A DNA stretch of 64,000 nucleotides from Hyphomicrobiales bacterium (GCA_900473415.1 UCLR01000001.1:39474-103473); one strand, 5' to 3'. Counted from the first letter of the stretch, positions 42,169-51,699 are shown. Notes: generated by a model not told the origin, from the letters alone. Made by a program: numbers and translations.

Positions 42169-43683
42169 ATGGACCAAAAAAATCGCGACCAGATCGCATC
42201 GGCCGCGACGAGCGCGTTCCCCAAGGTCTTACCGCGTAACCGAAATCTCTACATCAACGGCACCTGGCGCGAGCCGGTCGAGGCCTGTGCGCTCGAACTG
42301 ACCAGCCCGGCAACGGGCCAATCGCTCGGCTTCGTTGCGCAGGCCGGTCACAGTGATGTCGATGCCGCGGTCAAGGCCGCTGCCGCGGCCTATCGTAGCT
42401 GGAGGAAAGTCGCCCCCACCGAGCGCGCCAAGATCTTAAGGCGTATCGCCCAGATTGTGCGCGACAATGCGAGAGAACTCGCGCTCATCGATGCGATCGA
42501 CGGCGGCAATCCGGTTCACGAGATGCTCGGCGACGTTGCCAACGCAGCCTCCCAGCTCGATTTCTTCGCGGGCCTCGTCACCGAGATGAAGGGCCAATCA
42601 GTGCCCCTCGGTCATGACTCAGTTAATTTTTCGGTCCGCGAGCCGCGTGGCGTCATTGGCCGGATCATTCCGTTCAACCACCCATTCATGTTCTGCGCCG
42701 CCAAATCGGCCGCGCCACTGGCTGCAGGCAATGCCGTTATCGTCAAGCCGCCGGACCAGGCGCCGCTGAGTTCGTTGCGCTTCGCAGAACTGATCGACGG
42801 GCTGCTACCTGCCGGCGTCTTCAACGTACTCCCAGGGGGGCGGGAGACGGGATCTGCGCTTGCCGGCCATCCGGGCGTTGCGATGATCTCCCTCATCGGC
42901 AGCGTCCAAGCTGGGCGCGCCGTCATGAAGGCGGGAGCCGATACGATCAAACCCGTATTGCTTGAGCTCGGTGGCAAGAATGCCCTGATCGCGCTCGCCG
43001 ATGCCGATCCCGACGAGGTTGCGGCTGCCGTGGTCGCGGGCATGAACTTCATCTGGTGCGGCCAGTCGTGCGGATCCACCAGTCGGGCGTTCATTCACGA
43101 GGCAATCCATGACGCGGTTGTGGCCCGCATCGCGGAGCGCGTGAAGCAATTCCGCCCAGGCGACCCAACCGATCCGGCGACCACAATGGGCGCGATCATA
43201 AGCCGGGTCCAGATGGACAAGGTGATGGGCTTCATCGCCGACGCCAAGGCGGAGGGCGCAAATCTGCTCTGCGGCGGCGGCCGCCCGCTCGATCCGGCGC
43301 TCGCCAAGGGGAATTTTGTCGAGCCGACCGTGTTTACCGAAGTGACGCCGGCTATGCGGCTGGCGCGGGAGGAGGTCTTCGGCCCGATCCTCGCAGTCTT
43401 CCGCTGGTCGGATGAGGCAAGCATGCTCGAGACCGTCAATAGTGTCGAATACGGACTGACCTGCTCGATTTGGACCAACGACGTCCGTGATGCACACCGC
43501 CTCGCCGGCGAGGTCGAGGCAGGTTTCGTCTGGATAAACGAAGTATCACGGCATTTTCTTGGCACTCCATTCGGGGGATATAAGCAATCCGGCCTTGGGC
43601 GTGAGGAGTGTTTAGAGGAATTAATTAGTTATACTCAAGAAAAGCACGTCCATGTAAATCTAAAAAGACCAGCAAGAGTGTAA
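42169..43683 (+). CDS. NAD(P)-dependent aldehyde dehydrogenase
   Basis: A 504-residue ALDH-superfamily enzyme. Catalytic residues are Glu266 (LLELGGKNALI) and Cys301 (CGQSCGSTSR); the cofactor region has EPRGVIGRIIPFNHPFMF and IVKPPDQAPLS. The class oxidises an aldehyde to its acid. It contains FGPILAVFRW and the C-terminal NEVSRHFLGTPFGGYKQSGLGREE. The last 20 codons are unusually AT-rich compared with the rest. It lies in the catabolic cluster between the DUF1932 dehydrogenase and the Tct transporter and probably oxidises the aldehyde released by the ThDP enzyme. Confidence 0.92.
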   Translation: MDQKNRDQIASAATSAFPKVLPRNRNLYINGTWREPVEACALELTSPATGQSLGFVAQAGHSDVDAAVKAAAAAYRSWRKVAPTERAKILRRIAQIVRDNARELALIDAIDGGNPVHEMLGDVANAASQLDFFAGLVTEMKGQSVPLGHDSVNFSVREPRGVIGRIIPFNHPFMFCAAKSAAPLAAGNAVIVKPPDQAPLSSLRFAELIDGLLPAGVFNVLPGGRETGSALAGHPGVAMISLIGSVQAGRAVMKAGADTIKPVLLELGGKNALIALADADPDEVAAAVVAGMNFIWCGQSCGSTSRAFIHEAIHDAVVARIAERVKQFRPGDPTDPATTMGAIISRVQMDKVMGFIADAKAEGANLLCGGGRPLDPALAKGNFVEPTVFTEVTPAMRLAREEVFGPILAVFRWSDEASMLETVNSVEYGLTCSIWTNDVRDAHRLAGEVEAGFVWINEVSRHFLGTPFGGYKQSGLGREECLEELISYTQEKHVHVNLKRPARV

Positions 43684-43748
43684 CCATACATTCCCATACA
43701 TTGCTGGCTTTAATAGTAATAATAAAAACAGATGGCGGAGGAAGAAAC

Positions 43749-44720
43749 ATGCGAATTCTCAATGGTGTCATCGCGCGCATCGTAGGAGCCGGCATTGCGT
43801 TGTCGGCTTACGACGGTGTCGCATCAGCGCAGGTGCCGACCTACCCGTCCGACCGGATCAACATGACGGTTGCTTTTGCCGCCGGCGGTTTCGTCGATAC
43901 ATTCGCACGCATTATCGGCCAAAAGCTCAATGAGAAATGGGGCAAGGCGGTCACAGTCGAGAACAAGGCCGGCGCCGGCGGCAACACGGCCGCGACGATC
44001 GTCGCGAATGCGAAGCCCGACGGGCTGACCCTGCTTGTCACCTCGACGGCGATCGCGATCAACGAGACGCTCTATAAGAAGCGCGACTATACGCTTGATC
44101 AACTCGTACCGGTTGCTATCGCGGTCTCGTCGCCGGAGACGATTGCGACACATCCCTCCAAGCCCAGCAACCTAAAGGACTATCTCTCTTGGGCGAAGAA
44201 GGATGAAATCACCTTCGCGAGTGCAGGAGTCGGCTCCGGCTCGCATCTGGCGACCGAATACTTCATGAAACGTCTCGCCAAACAGCCCGCGTCGCACATC
44301 CCCTTCCGCGGCGGCGCTCTCGCAGTGCAAGCGGCACTCGGCAATCAGGTCGATTTGGTCGCCTCGTCCTTCGGCATCATCCCTCAGATTGCGGATGGCA
44401 AACTCAAGGGGTTGGCGGTTGCAAGCGAGGCGCGCGTCGCGGCGATGCCCGATGTCCCAACCTATACCGAGGCTGGCTTCCCATTCGTCGCCGAATCCTG
44501 GGTCGCAGTGATCGCCCCGGCCAAGACGCCGCCGGCCATCGTCGAGCAGCTCAATGCCGCGATCAACGAGATCGTGAACGAGCCACAGACGCGGGAAAAG
44601 CTCCTCGGCATGGGCTACCAGCTCCATTCCCGCTCAGCTGCCCAGGTCGCAACCTACCTCAATGATGAGGTCGCCAAATGGGGCGAGATGGTGCGCACCG
44701 TCGGCGTGACCGTGGAATGA
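43749..44720 (+). CDS. Tripartite tricarboxylate transporter binding protein (TctC/Bug family)
   Basis: A 323-residue periplasmic protein from ATG 43749, with a GGAGGAAG ribosome-binding site. The signal peptide (IVGAGIALSAYDGVASAQ) precedes the Bug-family mature start VPTYPSDRINMTVAFAAGGFVDTFARIIGQKLNEKWG. The motif VENKAGAGGNTAATIVANAKPDGLTLL is diagnostic, and PFRGGALAVQAALGNQVDLVASSFG follows. It binds a carboxylate and passes it to the TctA/TctB membrane pair encoded just downstream. Confidence 0.93.
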   Translation: MRILNGVIARIVGAGIALSAYDGVASAQVPTYPSDRINMTVAFAAGGFVDTFARIIGQKLNEKWGKAVTVENKAGAGGNTAATIVANAKPDGLTLLVTSTAIAINETLYKKRDYTLDQLVPVAIAVSSPETIATHPSKPSNLKDYLSWAKKDEITFASAGVGSGSHLATEYFMKRLAKQPASHIPFRGGALAVQAALGNQVDLVASSFGIIPQIADGKLKGLAVASEARVAAMPDVPTYTEAGFPFVAESWVAVIAPAKTPPAIVEQLNAAINEIVNEPQTREKLLGMGYQLHSRSAAQVATYLNDEVAKWGEMVRTVGVTVE

Positions 44721-44768
44721 AGCAGGTCCCGTCGTAACGCGCCATTAGCAAAGCTAGGCCGACCCACC

Positions 44769-45266
44769 ATGAGCCAGTTTCAGACTTTTGACCGGTGGAA
44801 GCGCGCTGTGCGTTCGCCGCAGAACCTCGTGTCCGGCCTGATCCTCATCGCAGCGGCCGTCTTCGTCGTGTTCATGCTCGACAATCTCGCGCAGGGCACA
44901 CTGCGCGCAATCGGCCCAGCCATGGTGCCACGCTGGACGGCAATAGCGATCGGTATCGGCGGCGCAGCACTCGTCCTGTGGGGCTTTCTCGAGGACGGCG
45001 ACGCGCTCGAACGCTGGCATTTGCGCGGGCCAGTCTTCGTACTTGCCGGGATCGTGTTCTTCGCTGCCACAATCCGAGAACCCGGCTTCCTCGTCGCAGC
45101 TCCTCTCGCCATGTTCGTCACAGGCTTTGGCTCACGCGAGGTCAGGCTGCGTGAGCTCGTGGCCTTTGCTGTCGTGATGACGGTCGCCTGTGCCGTTCTG
45201 TTCCGCTTCGCGCTCAACCAGCCAATCCCCATGCTGGTTCTGCCGTCGCTCTCGATAAATTTCTGA
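44769..45266 (+). CDS. Tripartite tricarboxylate transporter small membrane subunit, TctB family
   Basis: A 165-residue inner-membrane protein with four predicted helices (NLVSGLILIAAAVFVVFMLDNL; RWTAIAIGIGGAALVLWGFL; GPVFVLAGIVFFAATIR; LVAFAVVMTVACAVLFRFALN) and the TctB end PIPMLVLPS. It lies between the binding protein and TctA genes and is the small subunit of the secondary uptake system. Confidence 0.88.
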   Translation: MSQFQTFDRWKRAVRSPQNLVSGLILIAAAVFVVFMLDNLAQGTLRAIGPAMVPRWTAIAIGIGGAALVLWGFLEDGDALERWHLRGPVFVLAGIVFFAATIREPGFLVAAPLAMFVTGFGSREVRLRELVAFAVVMTVACAVLFRFALNQPIPMLVLPSLSINF

Positions 45267-45272
45267 GGCGCC

Positions 45273-46772
45273 ATGGAACTCCTGCAGAATCTAGGCCACG
45301 GCCTCGGTATCGCGCTATCGCCGACGAATATCCTGCTCTGCTTCGCCGGATGCATGCTGGGAACGCTGATTGGTGTCCTGCCGGGCATCGGTCCGATCGC
45401 CACAATTGCGATCCTACTACCTCTGACCTTCGGGCTCGATCCAACGGCTGCGCTGATCATGTTGGCGGGCATTTACTACGGCGCCCAATATGGAGGCTCC
45501 ACAGCTTCGATTCTGCTTAATATCCCAGGCGAGTCGAGTGCCGTCGTCACCGCCATTGACGGCCATGAGATGGCTCGTCAGGGCCGTGCTGGTATCGCGC
45601 TCGGGATCTCGGCGATTGGCTCCTTCGTTGCCGGCACGATCGCGACTTTGGTGATTGCCGCTCTTGCCGCGCCCCTCGCCGGAATCGCCCTGATCTTCGG
45701 ACCGGCAGAGTATTTCGCGCTCATGCTCATGGGCCTGGCTTTCGCGATCTTGCTTGCGCGCGGCTCGGTGCTCAAGGCCGTATTGATGATTTTGGTCGGA
45801 GTGCTGCTCTCGACCGTCGGGCCGGACCTGACCACCGGCCAACTTCGCTTGACCTTCGGTGCGACTTGGCTTGCTGATGGGATAGAGGTCGCACTGCTGG
45901 GCATGGGCCTGTTCGGCATTGCCGAGGTGTTCCGCAGCCTCGAGCATGGCGAGGCGAGGCAAGTGCGCGAGACTCAGGTCGGCCGCCTGCTCCCCGGACG
46001 CGCAGAATTGCGCGCTTCCGCTAAACCGATCCTACGCGGAACACTGCTTGGCTCGATCCTTGGCATCCTGCCTGGTAACGGCGCCGTGCTCGCGCCTTAT
46101 GCCTCCTACACGCTAGAAAAAAGGCTAGCGGATAATCCACGCCGCTTCGGTCACGGCGCAATCGAGGGTGTCGCAGGACCGGAATCGGCCAATAATGCCG
46201 GAGCGCAGACCTCCTTCATTCCGCTCCTGACTCTCGGTATCCCGCCCAATGCCGTGATGGCCCTCATGGTTGGTGCGATGACTATTCACGGCATCGTGCC
46301 CGGTCCGCAGATCATGACCAAGATGCCCGATCTTTTCTGGGGGCTGATCGCTTCGATGTGGGTCGGCAACCTGATGCTGCTCGTTATCAATCTGCCAGCG
46401 GTAGGGCTCTGGGTGAAGCTACTGAAAGTGCCGTATCGCCTGATGTTCGTCGGCATCGTCATCTTCTGCTGCATCGGTGTCTACTCGATCAACAACGAGC
46501 CGGCCGACATCCTGATCATGGGAGCACTCGCGGTTTTTGGCTACGGCCTTACCAAGTTTGGCTTCGAGCCAGCTCCGCTGACTCTTGGATTCGTGCTCGG
46601 CCGAATGATGGAAGAGAATCTCCGTCAAGCGCTTATGATTTCACGCGGCAATCCCATGACTTTCGTCGAACGACCGATCGCCGCCGGCCTCATCCTGATC
46701 GCGTGCGCAATGCTCACCGTCGCAATCTTGCCGGTGATCCGCAAGGGCCGCGACGAGGTTTTCAGCGAGTGA
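45273..46772 (+). CDS. Tripartite tricarboxylate transporter large membrane subunit, TctA family
   Basis: A 499-residue membrane protein with about 11-12 helices. TctA motifs are [67 protein letters not shown] and [39 protein letters not shown]. It carries the substrate across the inner membrane with a cation gradient. It starts 6 bases after tctB and is followed by the ThDP enzyme gene after 25 bases. Confidence 0.94.
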   Translation: MELLQNLGHGLGIALSPTNILLCFAGCMLGTLIGVLPGIGPIATIAILLPLTFGLDPTAALIMLAGIYYGAQYGGSTASILLNIPGESSAVVTAIDGHEMARQGRAGIALGISAIGSFVAGTIATLVIAALAAPLAGIALIFGPAEYFALMLMGLAFAILLARGSVLKAVLMILVGVLLSTVGPDLTTGQLRLTFGATWLADGIEVALLGMGLFGIAEVFRSLEHGEARQVRETQVGRLLPGRAELRASAKPILRGTLLGSILGILPGNGAVLAPYASYTLEKRLADNPRRFGHGAIEGVAGPESANNAGAQTSFIPLLTLGIPPNAVMALMVGAMTIHGIVPGPQIMTKMPDLFWGLIASMWVGNLMLLVINLPAVGLWVKLLKVPYRLMFVGIVIFCCIGVYSINNEPADILIMGALAVFGYGLTKFGFEPAPLTLGFVLGRMMEENLRQALMISRGNPMTFVERPIAAGLILIACAMLTVAILPVIRKGRDEVFSE

Positions 46773-46797
46773 ACGCGGCTAGGCCGCAACAAGCCAG

Positions 46798-48573
46798 ATG
46801 GACATGACCATGCAGATCGAGTCGGGTGCAGTGGCGCCGATAGACAAAAAATGGGGCAGCGACATCGTCGCTGAGACGATCCGAGCGCTTGGCTACAGGT
46901 ATGTCGCGCTGGTTCCCGGAGCAAGCTTCCGAGGACTGCACGATAGCCTGGTGAACCACCTGGATAATCATGATCCGGCAATGATCGTCTGCCTGCACGA
47001 GGAGCATGCCGTCGCGATCGCCGACGGATTCTCCCGGGTGGCGCAGGAGCCAATGGCCGTCATCCTGCATTCAAATGTGGGGCTGATGCACGCGACGATG
47101 ACGATTTTCAACGCCTGGTGTGATCGCAGGCCCATGCTGATCCTCGGCGCTACGGGGCCTGTCGACGCTCATCGCCGTCGACCTTGGATCGATTGGATCC
47201 ACACTGCGCGCGACCAAGGCGCGCTGGTGCGCCAGTACACGAAATGGGACGACCAGCCCGCTTCGGCCGAGGCCGCGGTTGAATCCGTTCTACGCGCAGA
47301 CCAGATAACGCGGACCGCCCCATCCGGCCCTGTGTATGTCTGCCTCGACGCCGAGATGCAGGAAAGCGAACTTGACCGCGAGGTGAAGGTTCCTGATGTC
47401 CGCCGCTTTGCACCGCCCCGGCCGCCCGCGGCACCGGCCGAGGACATAGCCCGAACCACCGAAATCCTGCGCAATGCGCGGGCCCCCTTGCTCCTAATCG
47501 GACGTGTCTCGCGCAGCGCCGGCGATTGGCAGCGTCGCATCGCACTAGCGGAGCGGCTTGGCGCGACCGTTTTGACAGCTACGCACAATGCGCCGGGCTT
47601 TCCGACCGAACACCGGCTGCATGCGCTGGCTCCGGTTGGCGAGCGCCCGAACGATGCTGAGCAGAAATTGTTGCGGGAGGCCGATGCTATCGTCAGTCTC
47701 GATTGGCACGATCTTGCGGGCTTCCTCAGCGCCCGCTGCGGCGCTTCGCAGACGCAGGAGCCACTGGCGACAGCGATCGTGCACTGTTCACTCGATGGCC
47801 ATGTTGCCAATGGTTGGAGCATGGACCATCAAGCTTTGCCGGCCTGCGATGTAAGGGTCGCTGCCGATCCAGATCGTTTCGTTAGCCAACTTCTGGAAGC
47901 CGTGGGCACCGATTGGCAGCCGGCCGTGCCCCTGATTTCCGAAAGCAGCCACTGGACACTGACGGCGCCAGAGGGGCCGGACCACGCTGCACCGTTCAAC
48001 GCAGAGCAGATGGCCTTCGGAATCTCGGCTTTCGCGCGCGATCGTGAGGTGACGTTCGCGCGTCTTTCCTTTGGCTGGCCGCGCAGTGCCTGTCGTTTTC
48101 GCACGCCACTGGATTTCCTTGGCAAAGATGGCGGTGGTGCCGTCGGGACAGGGCCTGGCCATACGATTGGGGCTGCCATCGCGTTGAAGGACAGCGGTCG
48201 CATCACGATCGGGGTTATCGGCGATGGCGATTATCTGATGGGCGTAAACGCGCTGTGGACCGCTGCGCATTTACGCGTTCCGATGCTGCTCGTCGTCGCC
48301 AACAACCGATCCTATTTCAATGACGAGGTGCATCAGGAGCGTATGGCGCGCCAACGCGGCCGACCGATCGAAAACAAGTGGGTAGGCCAGCGACTCGATA
48401 GTCCGGCGCTCGACATCATCGGGCTCGCGCGTTCGCAGGGCTTCGAAGGAGCCGTTTCCGTCCGCAGTGTTGACGAGCTACTCGCGGAGCTGGAGCGGGG
48501 CGTCGCCGTCGTTGCGGCCGGTGGTCGCTATATCATCGATGCGTTGATTGTCCCCGGCTATTCCGATCGATGA
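46798..48573 (+). CDS. Thiamine diphosphate-dependent enzyme (acetolactate synthase / benzoylformate decarboxylase-like)
   Basis: A 591-residue protein with the three-domain ThDP decarboxylase fold. The N-terminal Pyr domain has CLHEEHAVAIADGFSR with the activating Glu (68 or 69). The central domain includes RTTEILRNARAPLLLIGRVSRSAGDW. The PP domain binds the cofactor: FLGKDGGGAVGTGPGH, then GDGDYLMGVNALWTAAHLRVPMLLVVANNRSYFND, where GDG (about 475) and NN bind magnesium and diphosphate. Members decarboxylate 2-oxoacids or make acetolactate. The neighbours (Tct uptake, aldehyde dehydrogenase) favour decarboxylation of an imported 2-oxoacid to an aldehyde; acetolactate synthase function is less likely outside a branched-chain operon. 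Confidence 0.88.
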   Translation: MDMTMQIESGAVAPIDKKWGSDIVAETIRALGYRYVALVPGASFRGLHDSLVNHLDNHDPAMIVCLHEEHAVAIADGFSRVAQEPMAVILHSNVGLMHATMTIFNAWCDRRPMLILGATGPVDAHRRRPWIDWIHTARDQGALVRQYTKWDDQPASAEAAVESVLRADQITRTAPSGPVYVCLDAEMQESELDREVKVPDVRRFAPPRPPAAPAEDIARTTEILRNARAPLLLIGRVSRSAGDWQRRIALAERLGATVLTATHNAPGFPTEHRLHALAPVGERPNDAEQKLLREADAIVSLDWHDLAGFLSARCGASQTQEPLATAIVHCSLDGHVANGWSMDHQALPACDVRVAADPDRFVSQLLEAVGTDWQPAVPLISESSHWTLTAPEGPDHAAPFNAEQMAFGISAFARDREVTFARLSFGWPRSACRFRTPLDFLGKDGGGAVGTGPGHTIGAAIALKDSGRITIGVIGDGDYLMGVNALWTAAHLRVPMLLVVANNRSYFNDEVHQERMARQRGRPIENKWVGQRLDSPALDIIGLARSQGFEGAVSVRSVDELLAELERGVAVVAAGGRYIIDALIVPGYSDR

Positions 48574-48943
48574 GCGACGTGTGGGCGCCCTTACGCGCCT
48601 TGCGGTCGGTTGCGGGGCGTACGACCGGACTTGGCCGCTGATCGCGGCCATGTTCCGACCTGGGTGTCCGCCGTCAGTGCTCTTGAGACAGGTTAGGGCT
48701 TTTCGGGAAGGGAGGATTTCTGGATCATCGCAGCCAGTATGGAGCGCGGACGAGACAGAAATCCGGGCCGGAGAAAGCGCCGGGAGAGCAAGTCGTGAAG
48801 GACAACCAAAGGCCCACAACACCGAATTCGCTTGCCCTGAACGCGGACGATTCCACCGCCCGAGCAGGTTGATTTCGGCCGCGACGTGCCAAGCGGCAGG
48901 GCCTGGTTTCGGGCAACGACCCAACGTCCGGAAGTGGCGCTGC
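48574..48943. other. Gap after ThDP enzyme gene
   Basis: About 370 bases without a convincing gene. A weak copy of the bipartite 25-bp repeat lies at 48901-48937. No terminator for the catabolic cluster was recognised. Confidence 0.45.
48901..48937 (+). repeat. Bipartite intergenic repeat, copy 2 (degenerate)
   Basis: GCCTGGTTTCGGG followed 25 bases later by AACGTCCGGAAGTGGCGC. It aligns with copies at 30619 and 63888; the first unit is the least conserved. Confidence 0.5.
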
Positions 48944-49312
48944 TCAGCCCTGCCGAGGCATCAGTCTGAAAAGCGGCGCAACGGCCGGTTGCCTGGCCTG
49001 ATCTGCGCACCATGCCACGGCGCTTTGCGCGCGAACCTCGTCGAACCTGCGTTTGAACTCGGTATCGAGCGTGGTTGGACCGGCATCCGGCCCGAGCGCC
49101 TCATTGGCCGCGTCGGTCATCGCCTTCGCTGCCTTCGTCGCCAACTCGAGGTCGACGCGCTGAGTTGCCGGACAAAACTCCACGATCGCGGCGTAGAGGC
49201 TGGCCGATCGGGCAATGCCTTCAGCCGTGATCTTCTGGGCTGTCGCAGGCGTCGTCAGGACGATGATCGCCGCCACAACGGCGACGCGCAGGCTGGTAGG
49301 CATCGACGTCAT
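48944..49312 (-). CDS. Small secreted hypothetical protein
   Basis: A 122-residue protein with a clear signal peptide (SLRVAVVAAIIVLTTPATAQ) and a helical mature part (ITAEGIARSASLYAAIVEFCPATQRVDLELATKAAKAMTDAANEAL). Two cysteines (in EFCPAT and AWCADQ) could form a disulfide. No family is recognised. Codon use and signal peptide support a real gene. ATG 49312 has a GAAGA-type ribosome-binding site; ATG 49303 is an alternative. Confidence 0.6.
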   Translation of the reverse strand: MTSMPTSLRVAVVAAIIVLTTPATAQKITAEGIARSASLYAAIVEFCPATQRVDLELATKAAKAMTDAANEALGPDAGPTTLDTEFKRRFDEVRAQSAVAWCADQARQPAVAPLFRLMPRQG

Positions 49313-49590
49313 TCTTCAATGTCCGATGGCTGATCTGGAGCGCTCCACCGCCATAGCCGATGCCAGAAGGTTCAAGACACTTCTCCCAAACTATTCACCG
49401 GAAAAATTGATCCTTCCGCCGGCTTCACGCTGAGCTTGAGGTAGGGAGGCAGTTGAAGGACCATGCCTCCGCTAGACAATATTGGCGATCGCTTGCTCAT
49501 CTCGCTCTGACGGCCGAGGGGCTGGCTCCGTGTCCCTTCCGGCCAACGAGCGTCAGGTGAACGCGTCACGGCGCCATGGGAGAGGATTCG

Positions 49591-50277
49591 ATGAAACGCG
49601 CTTTCGCCGCCATCATCGCTGGCCTGGTTGCCGCTCTTTCACCGACGTTGGCTGCGGCGCAAATGCCGCCCACTGCCGACGAGATCGCAGGCTACAGCGG
49701 CCTCTTCGCCGCGGCCCACAGCGGTGACGTCGCCGCTATAGGAAAACTGGCTGCAGCAGGCGGCGCGATTGAGAAGCGCGACATCAACGGCCGCACCCCG
49801 CTGCACGTCGCAGCCCATGCCCGCCAGCGAGAAGCCATGCAGGCGCTGGTCCGGCTAGGGGCGGATCCGCGCGCGCTCGACGCTCAGCGCTATGATGCGG
49901 TCACGATCGCGGCGGTCGCCGATGACGTCGTGACCCTGCGCGTAGCATTGGCGATCGGCGGGGACCCAAAGGCTATCACGAGCCCCTATGACGGCACCGC
50001 CTTGATCGCTGCCGCGCATCTCGGCCATGACGAGATCGTCAAGGTTCTAATTGATGCCGGTGCCCCGCTGGATCACGTCAACAATCTCGGCTGGACCGCG
50101 CTGATTGAGTCCGTCATCCTCGGCGATGGTGGTTCGCGCCATCAGCGCACTGCGAGCCATCTCGTCGCGGCTGGTGCGCGGCGTGACCTTGGCGACCGCA
50201 ACGGCATGACCCCTATCGAATTGGCGCGCCAGCGGGGCTACGACGCCATGGTCCGTATCCTCTCTCGGAGAGAATGA
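49591..50277 (+). CDS. Secreted ankyrin-repeat protein
   Basis: A 228-residue protein from ATG 49591, with GGGAGAGG five bases upstream. A signal peptide (FAAIIAGLVAALSPTLAAAQ) is followed by about five ankyrin repeats: YSGLFAAAHSGDVAAIGKLAAAGG, DINGRTPLHVAAHARQREAMQALVRLGADP, GTALIAAAHLGHDEIVKVLIDAGAPLDHVNNLGWTALIESVILGDG and NGMTPIELARQRGYDAMVRIL. Periplasmic ankyrin proteins of this size usually mediate protein contacts, some linked to oxidative stress. No partner adjoins it. Confidence 0.88.
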   Translation: MKRAFAAIIAGLVAALSPTLAAAQMPPTADEIAGYSGLFAAAHSGDVAAIGKLAAAGGAIEKRDINGRTPLHVAAHARQREAMQALVRLGADPRALDAQRYDAVTIAAVADDVVTLRVALAIGGDPKAITSPYDGTALIAAAHLGHDEIVKVLIDAGAPLDHVNNLGWTALIESVILGDGGSRHQRTASHLVAAGARRDLGDRNGMTPIELARQRGYDAMVRILSRRE

Positions 50278-50730
50278 ACCGCGGCGATGATCGGGCTCGA
50301 TCCGATGTCCGCTTCCAGGCAGAGAGCCAATTTCGGCTTCTGGCGCTTGCCGACTCGGCGCAGCATCGCGGACGTCGGTGTGTAGCGCGCCCGTTCCTGC
50401 ATAAAGTCTGCACAAAAATCCTGGGTTCCCGCTGATACGCATCGCAGGCGCTGCAAACCGCCAATGCAGTGTTCATGCATGGCGGACATCATCGCTCCAG
50501 CATCCTTCTCGTCCCGACTGCCACCGAGGCTGGTCAAGGATGGCTGGTGGCTGGAGACGACGGTGCGGCCCGCCTGTGCCGACATCCTCGCCTTTCCGGT
50601 CCGAGCCTCAGTCACGGCCGCAGGCGACCCCAGCCGAGATCGACAGCGATGCCAGCCCAAGCTTATGAGAATGCCGCTCCTTCCCAATATGCCAAACGAC
50701 CACGCGGATGGCTCACGGTCCAGTTGATTC
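50278..50730. other. Gap after ankyrin gene
   Basis: About 450 bases. It holds a copy of the bipartite 25-bp repeat at 50304-50346. No gene with family support is seen on either strand. Confidence 0.45.
50304..50346 (+). repeat. Bipartite intergenic repeat, copy 3
   Basis: GATGTCCGCTTCCAGG and AATTTCGGCTTCTGGCGC; the GTC-type cores lie at 50307 and 50332, again 25 bases apart. Confidence 0.6.
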
Positions 50731-50942
50731 GCGGCGCTTACCGGTGCAGTCACCAACCCGGCCTGGAAGGTCAAGCCCAGCTTCTACCTCGTCGCCAGCG
50801 AGGACGGGATGATCCCGCCCCGGCCCAGCGCCAGATGGCTGCTCGCGCTGGCGCAACCGTTGTCGAGACCAAGGGCAGCCACGCCATCTACGTCTCGAAG
50901 CCCAAGGTGGTCGCCAACATCATCGAAAAGGCCGCAAAGTAA
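50731..50942 (+). pseudogene. Alpha/beta hydrolase, frameshifted C-terminal remnant
   Basis: The first frame gives AALTGAVTNPAWKVKPSFYL then VASEDGMIPP. A shift near 50820 gives AQRQMAARAGATVVETKGSH then AIYVSKPKVVANIIEKAA and a TAA stop. Joined, they form the typical end of a serine alpha/beta hydrolase of the chloroperoxidase-like type, with the acid residue in the SEDGMIPP loop and the catalytic His in GSHA. A single missing base explains the shift. An in-frame stop just before 50728 and absence of the N-terminal two thirds show it is a dead gene. Confidence 0.75.
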
Positions 50943-50978
50943 GGGGAGAAGGACAAGCCTCTTCAGTTCAAGTGTAAA

Positions 50979-51002
50979 AAGCGGGTCCGAAAGGGTCCGC
51001 TT
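50979..51002. terminator. Bidirectional terminator-like hairpin
   Basis: A 10-bp stem with two G-T pairs (AAGCGGGTCC at 50979-50988, GGGTCCGCTT at 50993-51002) closes a GAAA tetraloop. On the minus strand it is followed by TTTTTA. It lies just after the hydrolase remnant. Confidence 0.65.
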
Positions 51003-51369
51003 GCATTTATCGCTTATGTATCAATGAGAGACTGCCAATCACTCTACTCGCGCCTCATTTGAATTACCGGCTCCGGAAACATGTAAATGCCTGATACTGA
51101 TGCAGATTATACCTGAACGCTACGACGAACATGCGCTGTTTTTGCACATTGATCTTCAATTTCAACTTAGTATCTCATGCGACTCCGCGAATGCGCGAAT
51201 TTTCTTCTGTGAACCTAATCACATTCACTTTCCGTGAACCGCGTATTCATTGTGCTGGATTGCAGTGCCTTAGGCCGCCTCATCTCTCGCGGCTCTCTGC
51301 AAATCCGTCGGGCAGCGCGCCAAGGTCAGCTTTTGGCGTGGCTATTGATCTCGGTTCGAAGGACATCCG
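51003..51369. other. AT-richer gap before small hypothetical gene
   Basis: About 370 bases, AT-richer than the surroundings. It presumably carries the promoter of the gene at 51370. No other feature was recognised. Confidence 0.45.
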
Positions 51370-51699
51370 ATGGGACGAGCTCCACTATATGCCATTTGCG
51401 CCTGCATCATTTGGAGCGGCCTCACCACGGGCGCACAATCAACGACAAGGCAAGCGCGGGCCTGCGTCGCCTGGGACACGGAGCTCATGCGCATGCTTGA
51501 GCAGAGCGAAGCATTCGATCTTCACGCGGCGGATCTGCGCCAGGGCATTCGCCTTGAGGCCTCTAAGCTGCGAGAGCGGTGTCTCCGCGACATCAGCATG
51601 GCCTCCCTAAATCGATATGTCATGCTCACAAAGCTTCTCTATGATGACGAGGCCGATGAAGTTGAAAGCTTTAGCAGCGATCAATTCGCTACGGATTGA
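51370..51699 (+). CDS. Small secreted hypothetical protein
   Basis: A 109-residue protein with a probable signal peptide (LYAICACIIWSGLTTGAQS). The mature part is helical and acidic (RACVAWDTELMRMLEQSEAFDLHAADLRQGIRLEASKLRERCL) and ends in DDEADEVESFSSDQ. Two mature cysteines may pair. No family is recognised. A GAAGGA ribosome-binding site precedes ATG 51370. Confidence 0.55.
   Translation: MGRAPLYAICACIIWSGLTTGAQSTTRQARACVAWDTELMRMLEQSEAFDLHAADLRQGIRLEASKLRERCLRDISMASLNRYVMLTKLLYDDEADEVESFSSDQFATD

Noticed and set aside
49372..49569. Minus-strand short frame containing VLQLPP, also seen in the SARP-like regulator
   Set aside because: The shared six residues are not extended on either side, so this is coincidence.
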